DNA of 64,000 nt from an uncultured Christensenella sp. (GTDB lineage: Bacteria > Bacillota > Clostridia > Christensenellales > Pumilibacteraceae). The notes beneath the pieces are model-generated. The model was not told the DNA's origin. It made no database searches and worked only from the letters and a program-made list of their open reading frames with translations. The stretch covers positions 1 to 64,000 of the forward strand of contig CAJTPT010000007.1 in assembly GCA_910578545.1 (NCBI GenBank), given 5' to 3'. Every line of letters begins with the position of its first letter. Position 1 is the stretch's first letter. The position numbers and the translations under genes were made by a program. Shown piece by piece: positions 1 through 6,617 of the stretch.

Positions 1-380
1 ATAATGAATTAGGGAAGCTGGTTTTTACTGAAATATATAGTAAATCGTATAACCCTACTATACAAGCAGAACACACCGCGTTGACAAACGCCATTTGCGA
101 TAAACTTTTCGGCGCAAAGCAAAATGCGACAAGATATATTATTGATAATGGTTATACTGCTACTGATGAACAGTTTGGTGATGCATCAAGATATACGGTA
201 ATTGAAATAACCGATACGAACATAAGGGAAGAGTCGGTAAATATTGAATATGCAAATACGGACGAAAAATTGATTGCTAATTTAGCCGACAGCACAAAAT
301 ATTACATTCCCGTCTATGGCAAAAATATTGCCATAATGGGCGTTCGTTTGGAAAATAACACGGAACCGTTCGGCGCTTAA
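1..380 (+). CDS. C-terminal part of an unrecognised protein (cut by window edge)
   Basis: The reading frame is open from the left edge of the window to a TAA at 378-380, giving about 125 residues. The TTG at 81 is internal and need not be the start, because the frame continues upstream without a stop. The visible part has the alternating hydrophobic pattern of an alpha/beta protein, with the segment YTVIEITD and the ending NTEPFGA. No catalytic motif is recognised. It lies outside the putative element boundary at about 960, so it may belong to an older accessory segment. Function cannot be assigned. Confidence 0.55.
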   Translation, partial: NELGKLVFTEIYSKSYNPTIQAEHTALTNAICDKLFGAKQNATRYIIDNGYTATDEQFGDASRYTVIEITDTNIREESVNIEYANTDEKLIANLADSTKYYIPVYGKNIAIMGVRLENNTEPFGA

Positions 381-565
381 AGGTCTAACTTATGAAACGC
401 AATAAATAGGAAACACAAAAGTTTGTATTTTGACAAAGAAAAGAAATTAAAAATAACCGTTGCACTTCTCGTTGCGCTTTCGGGAATACTTGCGGGAATA
501 GCCGAATTGTTTTCAAATTGCGGGTGTTGTTGCATAAACGCCGTTGAGTACGCTCGGAAAGCTCG
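381..565 (+). other. gap between two accessory ORFs, with a doubtful small reading frame
   Basis: A frame from a TTG at 423 runs to 644. It encodes a basic start, one hydrophobic stretch (ITVALLVALSGILAGIAELF) and a Cys cluster. It has no convincing ribosome-binding site and overlaps the next ORF in another frame, so it is at best a decayed gene. Nothing else is recognised here. Confidence 0.25.
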
Positions 566-826
566 GTGCAGTCTTCCGCACCTTTGGCGATCACCCAACG
601 TTATACAGGACATACCGTGTATATCGTTTCTAACCTTTCATTGAAAGAACAATACACAAACATACAGCAAATCGAGCCTAAAACGTGGGCGGCGTTTCTG
701 CGACGTATAACGGCAGTATATAATTTTGACATAAGCAAAGATACGCCCGTAAGCAAGCATACGTGCGAAATAAAAAAGCCGCCTATGCTAATACCGATAG
801 ACGACGACAGCGACTTGCCGTTTTAA
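566..826 (+). CDS. small hypothetical protein with an SSB-like acidic C-terminal tip
   Basis: This 86-codon frame starts at GTG 566 with a weak GGAAAG upstream. The stop at 545-547 limits the frame. The N-terminal part contains RYTGHTVYIVS, loosely like small transposon-encoded TnpW proteins. The C terminus ends DDDSDLPF, which resembles the acidic tip with a terminal Pro-Phe of single-stranded DNA-binding proteins. No OB fold is visible, so it is not an SSB. A strong terminator follows at 849-882, which supports this as the end of a transcription unit. Function is unknown and it may be a mobile-element accessory gene. Confidence 0.4.
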   Translation: MQSSAPLAITQRYTGHTVYIVSNLSLKEQYTNIQQIEPKTWAAFLRRITAVYNFDISKDTPVSKHTCEIKKPPMLIPIDDDSDLPF

Positions 827-848
827 CGCTCCGCTGGGTGGGGACATA

Positions 849-882
849 GAAAAAGCACAAGGCGTTTGCCCTGTGCTTTTTC
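849..882 (+). terminator. rho-independent terminator after the 566-826 ORF
   Basis: A near-perfect hairpin has arms GAAAAAGCACAAGG and CCCTGTGCTTTTTC around a short loop. The right arm ends in a T tract, so it fits the upstream plus-strand gene. The A tract on the left arm makes it potentially bidirectional, and it could also stop minus-strand transcription from 1000-1710. Confidence 0.75.
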
Positions 883-929
883 GTTAGTTGTATGCGATAA
901 AGCCCGCGACACCGTTCACGAAAATGTAT

Positions 930-974
930 TCCGTTTTTAGGTGTTCAAACTTTAACGACACTGGTGGAGCGGGA
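930..974 (-). repeat. degenerate copy of the 3' end of tRNA-Ala (attachment-site-like scar)
   Basis: Bases 960-969 (ACTGGTGGAG) repeat 4177-4186, the 3' end of tRNA-Ala with its encoded CCA. On the minus strand, 961-980 reads GGTTATTCCCGCTCCACCA, a plausible tRNA 3' end with a damaged T arm. The preceding bases at 930-943 resemble 4160-4174. This could be the far attachment site of an element inserted at tRNA-Ala, or a relic of a lost tRNA gene. The exact match is only about 10 bp. Confidence 0.4.
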
Positions 975-976
975 AT

Positions 977-989
977 AACCTAAAACGAA
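977..989 (+). repeat. left arm of a 13-bp terminal inverted repeat
   Basis: AACCTAAAACGAA at 977-989 is the exact reverse complement of TTCGTTTTAGGTT at 4161-4173. The two arms enclose the 2H phosphoesterase and the serine recombinase and lie just inside the two ACTGGTGGAG copies. The right arm is also one arm of the tRNA terminator hairpin, so part of the match could come from a duplicated terminator rather than an element end. Confidence 0.45.
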
Positions 990-999
990 TAATAGCAAA

Positions 1000-1710
1000 T
1001 TAAAGGTTTAATTTAACAATATCAATATAGTTGTTCATATTTGTGAATTTTTGATAATATAAGTCGCCTAAATCTATTTCAATGTCGGAATTGTTATTAA
1101 GCTTTTCTACGGTACTTATCAATATCGATGCGGAAGATAAGTCAAATCCATTTACATTGTAATATGCCAATGTAATATGCGGTGTTAACGGATAGTTTAA
1201 CGGTTTAATATCGTTGATAATCGAATACAATTCCATTAGCTTGATATAGTTGTTTCTGTCAATAGGATATAAGCCTAAAACCAAACTTGTATTGACCATA
1301 TTAAAAATGGCGTTGCTTTTCATTTTAATTCGGTTATTTCCCAGTTTTTCTATTTGATTTTTAGCTTTTATAATTTTGAGTTCATTATAAAACATCTCGT
1401 CGGATATATTTTGCAAGACTTCCGAATTGCTTAAATCGTGCAATGTCATATGAAACGTATCGGGAACCAATCTTTCACAAAAACACTGAGGTGTTGCTTC
1501 GTACAAAAAATCAACAAGCTGTGAAATGGCAGCTTTGGTCGCTTCATCCAAATCGAACACTACCGTGTCGCCGTAAAATTTCTTAAATGTATTGTCTCTA
1601 TTTACCTTATGCTCAATTGACTGATTACCCGTGAAATATGTACTGCCAAAGTCAATTTTGCTTTTTTCAAACGAATTTATTCGAGTCAAAAACTCATCGT
1701 AATTTTCCAT
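1000..1710 (-). CDS. 2H phosphoesterase superfamily protein (LigT / 2'-5' RNA ligase-like)
   Basis: The 236-residue product has two H-x-T motifs, HMTL in the first half and HITL in the second (in TPHITLAYY). These are the paired catalytic signatures of 2H phosphoesterases, which open 2',3'-cyclic phosphates or hydrolyse 2'-5' or ADP-ribose cyclic phosphates. The true substrate is unknown. The start is ATG at 1710, preceded by GGAG seven bases upstream and a consensus promoter at 1743-1771. An in-frame extension to 1752 overlaps the -10 box and is unlikely. It is transcribed away from the recombinase, within the putative element, and its base composition is more AT-rich than the core genes. 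It could be a cargo gene for RNA repair or nucleotide-signal turnover. Confidence 0.7.
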   Translation of the reverse strand: MENYDEFLTRINSFEKSKIDFGSTYFTGNQSIEHKVNRDNTFKKFYGDTVVFDLDEATKAAISQLVDFLYEATPQCFCERLVPDTFHMTLHDLSNSEVLQNISDEMFYNELKIIKAKNQIEKLGNNRIKMKSNAIFNMVNTSLVLGLYPIDRNNYIKLMELYSIINDIKPLNYPLTPHITLAYYNVNGFDLSSASILISTVEKLNNNSDIEIDLGDLYYQKFTNMNNYIDIVKLNL

Positions 1711-1742
1711 ATGCAATCTCCAATCGTTGTTATATAATATAT

Positions 1743-1771
1743 ATATTAACACAAATACGCGGAAATGTCAA
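1743..1771 (-). promoter_or_regulatory. sigma-A promoter of the 2H phosphoesterase gene
   Basis: On the minus strand, TTGACA (1766-1771) and TAATAT (1743-1748) are separated by exactly 17 bp. Transcription would begin near 1735, giving a leader of about 25 nt with the GGAG site. Confidence 0.75.
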
Positions 1772-1797
1772 TCGAAAAATCAACAAAATGGCACTGT

Positions 1798-1854
1798 GGC
1801 GGGTGCTTGATATATAACAAGCGCGGCGCTGCGCGCCGCGATCAAGCGCCCGCC
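1798..1854. repeat. long nested inverted repeat
   Basis: Outer arms 1798-1811 and 1841-1854 (14 bp, one G-T pair) enclose inner arms 1822-1828 (CGCGGCG) and 1834-1840 (CGCCGCG). There is no adjacent T tract, so it is not a simple terminator. It could form a cruciform or a structured RNA. Confidence 0.6.
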
Positions 1855-1866
1855 GAAACGAAAAGG

Positions 1867-1975
1867 AACGACCGACAAACCGCACCGCCGAGCGACCAAA
1901 GGCGTCGCCGCTAAACCGCTTGGCGATCGCCTTTGTGTTCTCGCTCGGCGGCGCTATGCGGCTGTTTATCGTGTC
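1867..1975. repeat. long imperfect inverted repeat
   Basis: Exact paired arms include 1885-1895 (CCGCCGAGCGA) with 1941-1951, and 1898-1904 (AAAGGCG) with 1928-1934. Weaker pairing extends outward. No coding potential is seen. Together with 1798-1854 it fills the intergenic region before the recombinase. Confidence 0.55.
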
Positions 1976-2150
1976 GCTTGTTTTTTGATTATTTTCGTAT
2001 AGCGGCTATTGCATTGCGACGGCTTGTGACAACTTCCGCTATCTCGGTTTATAAGTGTAGTTGTAAAAAAGTTTTCAATTATTTCGCCGCTATAGGGTGA
2101 AAATTTATATTAGTTATTGCATGGAGTAACACTCTTTTGTCTTTCGCGGT
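1976..2150. other. intergenic region with no recognised feature
   Basis: This is AT-rich sequence between two inverted-repeat blocks. No gene, promoter with good -35 and -10 boxes, or RNA family is recognised. Confidence 0.4.
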
Positions 2151-2312
2151 GGGAGCGTAAACGATTTCGACTGCGCCGTCAAGGGAAAAAATTTTGCCGA
2201 GAACAGTCAAGTAAAAAAACACCGACGCAAAGTTTTTTCTTGATCCTTGACGGCGACGAAAGGACAATAACGGTTTTAGCAATTAACAGCCGAAACCGTT
2301 TGTTTCGCTCCC
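2151..2312. repeat. large nested inverted repeat directly upstream of the recombinase
   Basis: The inner arms GCCGTCAAGG (2175-2184) and CCTTGACGGC (2245-2254) pair perfectly. The outer arms GGGAGCG (2151-2157) and CGCTCCC (2306-2312) frame them, with an imperfect TAAACGATTTCG-like stretch between. The structure lies 45 bp before the recombinase start. It could be a recombinase binding region or a regulatory RNA leader. No T tract follows. Confidence 0.55.
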
Positions 2313-2357
2313 GTCGAAAGACAAAAATAAAAAACAATCTAAAAGGAGATTTATCAA

Positions 2358-3857
2358 ATGAAAACAGCAGTAATATATGCTCGATATTCGAGTGACAGCC
2401 AAACCGAGCAAAGTATTGACGGACAACTTCGCGTATGTACGGAGTACGCCAAGAACAACGACATACTCATACTCGACACCTACATAGACCGCGCTATGAC
2501 GGGTACTAACGATAATCGCCCCGATTTTCAGCGTATGATAAAAGACAGTGCGAAAAAGACTTTTCAAATCGTACTCGTTTACAAATTCGACCGTTTCAGC
2601 CGTAACAAATACGAAACGGCTATGCACAAGAAAACGCTTAAAGACAACGGCGTTAAAGTCGTATCGGCAACGGAGTATATTCCCGACAGCCCAGAAGCAA
2701 TAATACTCGAAAGTATGTTAGAAGGCTATGCCGAGTATTACAGCGTAGAGCTTTCGCAAAAGATACGGCGCGGCAATAACGAGAGCCGTCGCAAAGGCAA
2801 TCTTACAGGCGGTAAACTGCCGTACGGTTACAAAAACGTTGACAAGAAAGCCGTAATCATACCCGAACAAGCCGAAGTAATACGGTATATCTATGCGCAG
2901 TATTCGATAGGCGTATTCGTTAAAGACATAATAGCCGAGCTTACAAGCAAAGGCATTTTGTATAACGGCAAGTCTTTCGCTCAAAACACCATATACAACA
3001 TATTAAAGAACGAACGTTATTCGGGCATATATAGATTTAACGGTGAAATCTTTGACAATATCTATCCGCAAATCGTAGACACCGAAACGTTTAACAAAGT
3101 GCGCGAAAAAGTAAACGCTAATCATTACGGTAAACGCAGTGAAGAAATAACGTATTTACTCAAAGACAAAATCGTGTGCGGTTATTGCGGTAAAAGTATA
3201 ATCGGCGAAAACGGCACTGCGCGCAACGGCGAGCGGAAGTATTATTACAAGTGTTGCGGTCGTAAAAAGAAAACTACCGATTGCAATAAACAAGCTATAC
3301 GCAAAGAAGTATTGGAAAAAATCGTGCTCGATTGCGTAATAGAGCAAATACAAAAGACGAATAACCTTGACTATATTGTAAACTGCTTAATGCAAGAACA
3401 GCAAAGACAGTCGCAAGCAAACGTAGTATTGAATTTGTTGCTTAAAGAACAGCGTACTACCGAAAATTCGATAAACAACATTATGACCGCTATTGAAAAC
3501 GGCGGTACGACCAATACGGCTATGAAACGTATGCGTGAACTCGAAGCTCGTCAAGCCGAATTGGAACGGCAAATCTTAATCGAGAAAAGCAAGACTGCCG
3601 TACAGCTTACCGAAACGCAAATACGCGAGTTTTACTTACAAACGTTGGCGTTAGAGCCGAAACTCTTAATAAACTACCTTGTAAAGCAAATAGTGTTATT
3701 CGACGATAGAATTGAGATACAATTCAATAGCCCTATAATGGAAAGTCCCGATAGTCGGGGCTTTTTATTATGCGAGAAATCCGTTAAGCTCGCTTACAAA
3801 GTACCGCATAGAGCCGAGATAGCCAAACTCGAATTTGAAATTGAGTTGTATGTATGA
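2358..3857 (+). CDS. large serine recombinase (site-specific DNA integrase/resolvase family)
   Basis: The 499-residue protein has an N-terminal resolvase domain: YARYSS, with the nucleophile serine near residue 11, and the DRFSRN arginine segment. A recombinase domain follows (KLPYGYK, then YNILKNERYSG), then a zinc ribbon near residue 274 (CGYCGK with CCGRKKKTTDC) and a coiled-coil C-terminal region. This order is typical of large serine recombinases that integrate and excise phages and transposons through a 5'-phosphoserine link. The start at ATG 2358 has AAAAGGAGA eight bases upstream. It is flanked by large inverted repeats and lies between the tRNA-Ala gene and its scar. Such enzymes usually do not target tRNA genes, so the link to the scar is an inference. 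No relaxase, replication or capsid gene is nearby. Confidence 0.92.
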   Translation: MKTAVIYARYSSDSQTEQSIDGQLRVCTEYAKNNDILILDTYIDRAMTGTNDNRPDFQRMIKDSAKKTFQIVLVYKFDRFSRNKYETAMHKKTLKDNGVKVVSATEYIPDSPEAIILESMLEGYAEYYSVELSQKIRRGNNESRRKGNLTGGKLPYGYKNVDKKAVIIPEQAEVIRYIYAQYSIGVFVKDIIAELTSKGILYNGKSFAQNTIYNILKNERYSGIYRFNGEIFDNIYPQIVDTETFNKVREKVNANHYGKRSEEITYLLKDKIVCGYCGKSIIGENGTARNGERKYYYKCCGRKKKTTDCNKQAIRKEVLEKIVLDCVIEQIQKTNNLDYIVNCLMQEQQRQSQANVVLNLLLKEQRTTENSINNIMTAIENGGTTNTAMKRMRELEARQAELERQILIEKSKTAVQLTETQIREFYLQTLALEPKLLINYLVKQIVLFDDRIEIQFNSPIMESPDSRGFLLCEKSVKLAYKVPHRAEIAKLEFEIELYV

Positions 3858-3887
3858 GATACACACAACGGCTATTTATTCCACGTT

Positions 3888-4006
3888 CCGCTTGACGTGA
3901 GCCTCGCAGGAGCGTGTTGTAAGGCAATAAAGGGCGAACCACCGCGCTACGCTTGGGTTGCCTTTGGCGGTCATAGCCCAACACGCTCCTTTCTCACGTC
4001 AAGCGG
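3888..4006. repeat. large inverted repeat downstream of the recombinase
   Basis: Exact arms of 14 bp (3888-3901 with 3993-4006, CCGCTTGACGTGAG) and 11 bp (3909-3919 with 3979-3989, GGAGCGTGTTG) enclose a loop of about 60 nt. The right arm has no T tract. It begins 30 bp after the recombinase stop and mirrors the structured block before the gene. Confidence 0.65.
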
Positions 4007-4129
4007 CTTTCGCGGCATAAACCGCCGTTGAGTGTTGATATTAAGAGATACACGACATGACCGAGTACGAGCCGTTTACGGCTATTTTACGGCTTTACAC
4101 GGCATTATGCGAAACTAAAACGGCAAAAG
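4007..4129. other. intergenic region between the inverted repeat and the tRNA terminator
   Basis: It contains only short, repetitive CGTTTACGGC/TTTTACGGC-type segments. No gene or promoter is recognised. Confidence 0.35.
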
Positions 4130-4173
4130 AAAAAACCTAACCCGAACACTTACTTTGTGGTTCGTTTTAGGTT
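4130..4173 (-). terminator. rho-independent terminator of tRNA-Ala
   Basis: On the minus strand a hairpin pairs AACCTAA (4134-4140) with TTAGGTT (4167-4173) and CGAAC (4143-4147) with GTTCG (4160-4164), and ends in TTTTTTCTTTT. Its right arm (4161-4173) doubles as one copy of the 13-bp inverted repeat found at 977-989. Confidence 0.75.
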
Positions 4174-4178
4174 TTGAC

Positions 4179-4254
4179 TGGTGGAGATAAGCGGGATCGA
4201 ACCGCTGACCTCTTGAATGCCATTCAAGCGCTCTACCAACTGAGCTATACCCCC
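4179..4254 (-). tRNA. tRNA-Ala (anticodon GGC)
   Basis: The 76-nt minus-strand gene folds as a cloverleaf. The acceptor GGGGGTA pairs with TATCTCC, the D arm contains GCTCAGTTGGTAGAGC, the anticodon stem CTTGA/TCAAG holds the loop ATGGCAT with anticodon GGC, and the T arm contains GGTTCGATCC. The CCA end is encoded. A consensus promoter lies upstream (4268-4296) and a terminator downstream. The 3' end is partly repeated at about 960. Confidence 0.95.
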
Positions 4255-4267
4255 AAAAGGCTTAATT

Positions 4268-4296
4268 AGTTTATCACGATTAAACTTGTTTGTCAA
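4268..4296 (-). promoter_or_regulatory. tRNA-Ala promoter with overlapping operator-like palindrome
   Basis: Minus-strand TTGACA (4291-4296) and TAAACT (4268-4273) are 17 bp apart. A perfect 7-bp inverted repeat, AACTGTT (4295-4301) and AACAGTT (4306-4312), overlaps the -35 edge. A second GTGATAAACT copy at 4309-4318 repeats the -10 region with poor spacing. The palindrome could be a regulator site. Confidence 0.8.
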
Positions 4297-4328
4297 CTGT
4301 TTGAGAACAGTTTATCACAGGAATAAAT

Positions 4329-4357
4329 TTGACAAAAGCCGTTGTTCGCGTTATACT
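4329..4357 (+). promoter_or_regulatory. rlmD promoter, nearly leaderless
   Basis: TTGACA (4329-4334) and TATACT (4352-4357) have 17-bp spacing. The start codon lies 9 bp beyond the -10 box, so the mRNA would have about 0-3 leader bases and no ribosome-binding site. Confidence 0.8.
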
Positions 4358-4366
4358 TAAAACATA

Positions 4367-5692
4367 ATGAAGGTCGGCGATATAATAGAACTTGATATTT
4401 TGTCCAACGGTATGGACGGCGAGGGCGTGGCGCGAGTCGACGGCATGGTCGTGTTCGTGCCGTATACTTTAATGGGCGAGCGCGTCAGAGCCAAGGTCGT
4501 TAAGGTAAAGCGCAGTTATGGCGTGTGCTCGTGCATAAAGGTTTTATCGCCGTCCGAGCATAGGATAACGCCGCAGTGTCCGCATTACTATAAGTGCGGC
4601 GGTTGCGACATGGGGCATGTCGATTCCGAATACCGTCAAAGTGTCTTGATAGACGAGCTGAAAAACAACCTTAATAAGATAGCCGGTATAAACGCGGGCG
4701 ACGTAGAATTTATTCGCTCGCCCGAAAAACGCGGGCTCAGAAACAAACTGTCAATGCCGTTCGGGCTGAGTAACGGCAAGGTCGTTTTGGGGCTGTACAA
4801 GCAAAATACGCACGCGGTACAGCCCGTCGAGTGCGGTATGGCGGGTAGCATTGCCGAAACCGTATCAAAAATCATTTGCGATTTTGCCAACATTAAAAAG
4901 CTCTCGGTATACGATTTCGGCAGCGGAGGGGGACTGCTTCGACATCTCGTCGTGCGCGAGATAGGCGGACGCGCTTCCGTCACTCTCGTTATAAACGGAC
5001 AATCGTTCGGCGGTGAAAAAGCGCTTGCGGCGTTGCTTCCGGATACCGTCGACTTTTTTGTCTGTCCCAACACCAAGCGTAACAACGTGATTATGGGTGA
5101 CAGCGTTCGGCTCGTCAAGGGCAAGCCCAAGCTCGATATAGACGTTATGGGCGTAAAGGCTAAGCTTTCGCCGCTGTCGTTCTTGCAGGTCAACGACTAT
5201 ATTCGTGACAGACTGTACTCGGACGCGATAGGCGCGCTCTCGTCGCCCGTGCTTGTCGACTTGTTCAGCGGTATAGGCATAACGAGTAACATCGCGGCAA
5301 AAGCAGGTAAGACAGTCACCGCCGTCGAGTGTGTGCCGCAGGCGGTACGTGACGCCGACGAAACGGCTAAACTCAACGGCAATACCGACAAAATAAAAAA
5401 CGTTTGCGGCAAGGTCGAGGACGTTATCGGCTCGGTGGTAGACGGGGTAAACGACTTTGACGTGCTTATAGATCCGCCGCGCAAGGGGTGCGGCGATGGC
5501 GTTATGCAGGCGGTCGCAAACTGCAAGCCCAATAAGCTTATATACGTATCGTGCAATCATGCCACTATGTGCCGAGATATCCGCGCATTTTTGGATTCGT
5601 CGCCCGATTACGAAATAACCGACCTCAAGCTTTACGATATGTTCCCCAATACTCACCATACGGAAACGCTGATTTGTCTTACGGGGAATTAA
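4367..5692 (+). CDS. rlmD: 23S rRNA (uracil-C5)-methyltransferase, RlmD/RumA family
   Basis: The 441-residue protein starts with a TRAM RNA-binding domain (residues 1-60, MKVGDIIELDI). It has a 4Fe-4S cysteine set (CPHYYKCGGC plus a later Cys in VECGM), then a SAM-binding methyltransferase fold with DLFSGIG and DPPRKGC. The catalytic cysteine lies in YVSCNHATMCRD near the C terminus. These enzymes form 5-methyluridine in 23S rRNA. Bacillota versions can act at both U747 and U1939, and the specificity here is unknown. The ATG at 4367 begins the TRAM domain exactly, which supports it despite the missing ribosome-binding site. The gene diverges from tRNA-Ala. Confidence 0.92.
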   Translation: MKVGDIIELDILSNGMDGEGVARVDGMVVFVPYTLMGERVRAKVVKVKRSYGVCSCIKVLSPSEHRITPQCPHYYKCGGCDMGHVDSEYRQSVLIDELKNNLNKIAGINAGDVEFIRSPEKRGLRNKLSMPFGLSNGKVVLGLYKQNTHAVQPVECGMAGSIAETVSKIICDFANIKKLSVYDFGSGGGLLRHLVVREIGGRASVTLVINGQSFGGEKALAALLPDTVDFFVCPNTKRNNVIMGDSVRLVKGKPKLDIDVMGVKAKLSPLSFLQVNDYIRDRLYSDAIGALSSPVLVDLFSGIGITSNIAAKAGKTVTAVECVPQAVRDADETAKLNGNTDKIKNVCGKVEDVIGSVVDGVNDFDVLIDPPRKGCGDGVMQAVANCKPNKLIYVSCNHATMCRDIRAFLDSSPDYEITDLKLYDMFPNTHHTETLICLTGN

Positions 5693-5885
5693 TTATTTTG
5701 AGGGCGTAATGTCCGACAATACGCGTGCGGACTGATGAGCTAAATGTGTCGGTAAAAAAGTCGAAGCGGTATGCTATAAAGGCGCGATGATCACAAAATA
5801 TTGCGGCGTTATCGATTCGCTTACCCGTTATTAAACTGTTGCTGCTTGCGGTATTATTCTTTGCGCATTTGCTAAGAATAACTGT

Positions 5886-6491
5886 ATGGCGGTTAAGATA
5901 AAAGCAGTTTGCTCGGTTTTGCTTTCTCTTTTGTTTTTGGGGGGCGCGTTCACTCACTATTGCACACGCATGAACGATTGTGCGGAAATGACGTTTCTGT
6001 CCAACGCGGCGACGGGCGTCGTTTTTTTGTGTTGCGGATTATATTCGCTGTTTACAAAAAAGTCGGCGCCGCACTTTTTGTACTTTGACTGCGCGGTACT
6101 GCTTGCGTGCGTTGTGGCGGTTTGTGCGTACTTTGCGTCCGATGTTTGCTTTACAGGCAGGTCGGTTATACTGCATTTGGTAACGCCCGCATCGGCGGTT
6201 TTGTTTTATATATTCTTTTGCGACGCGCGAACGGGAAAAAAGCGCGATATGATAACGGCGCTCGTTTTTCCGACGGTGTACTATATTTTTATGATAACAC
6301 TCGGAAAACTTACGGGGCAATCCGTTTACAGCTACTTTGACGTAAATGTTATGTCAAATGGTATGCTTGTCGTTATGTTTTTGTTTGCCGAGTCTGTGCT
6401 TATCGTTATCGGAGTGTGTTTGGCATTTGTCAACCGATTGTTGCGCCGTTTTATCAATGGCGGGGCGGCAATCGGCGCTTCAAAAAATTGA
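5886..6491 (+). CDS. polytopic membrane protein, Pr6Pr-like
   Basis: The 201-residue protein has about six hydrophobic segments. The motifs HLVTPASAVLFY and FPTVYYIFM, followed by a G-x-x-YSYFDVN segment, match the pattern of the Pr6Pr family of six-helix membrane proteins. The biochemical role of that family is not established. The start ATG 5886 lacks a clear ribosome-binding site, and an AAGAAT six bases upstream is a poor -10 candidate. It stands between rlmD (193-bp gap) and the lon promoter in the same direction. Confidence 0.6.
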   Translation: MAVKIKAVCSVLLSLLFLGGAFTHYCTRMNDCAEMTFLSNAATGVVFLCCGLYSLFTKKSAPHFLYFDCAVLLACVVAVCAYFASDVCFTGRSVILHLVTPASAVLFYIFFCDARTGKKRDMITALVFPTVYYIFMITLGKLTGQSVYSYFDVNVMSNGMLVVMFLFAESVLIVIGVCLAFVNRLLRRFINGGAAIGASKN

Positions 6492-6533
6492 ATTATCGAG
6501 CGCTCATATTTGCGATTAATAGGCTTAAAAGGG

Positions 6534-6562
6534 TTGTAAAATTATCCGAAACGTGGTATAAT
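6534..6562 (+). promoter_or_regulatory. lon promoter
   Basis: TTGTAA (6534-6539) and TATAAT (6557-6562) are spaced by 17 bp. No CtsR or HrcA operator is recognised nearby. Confidence 0.75.
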
Positions 6563-6617
6563 TATTTGCATAGTAAAAAGTTAAATAATTATTCGCATGG
6601 CAAAGATGGGTGAAGCA

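Noticed and set aside
566..826. The 86-codon ORF as single-stranded DNA-binding protein
   Set aside because: Only the acidic tip matches. There is no OB-fold pattern and the length is too short.
2117..2395. 92-codon ORF overlapping the recombinase start
   Set aside because: It lies in the inverted-repeat block, has basic low-complexity content and would overlap the well-supported recombinase start.
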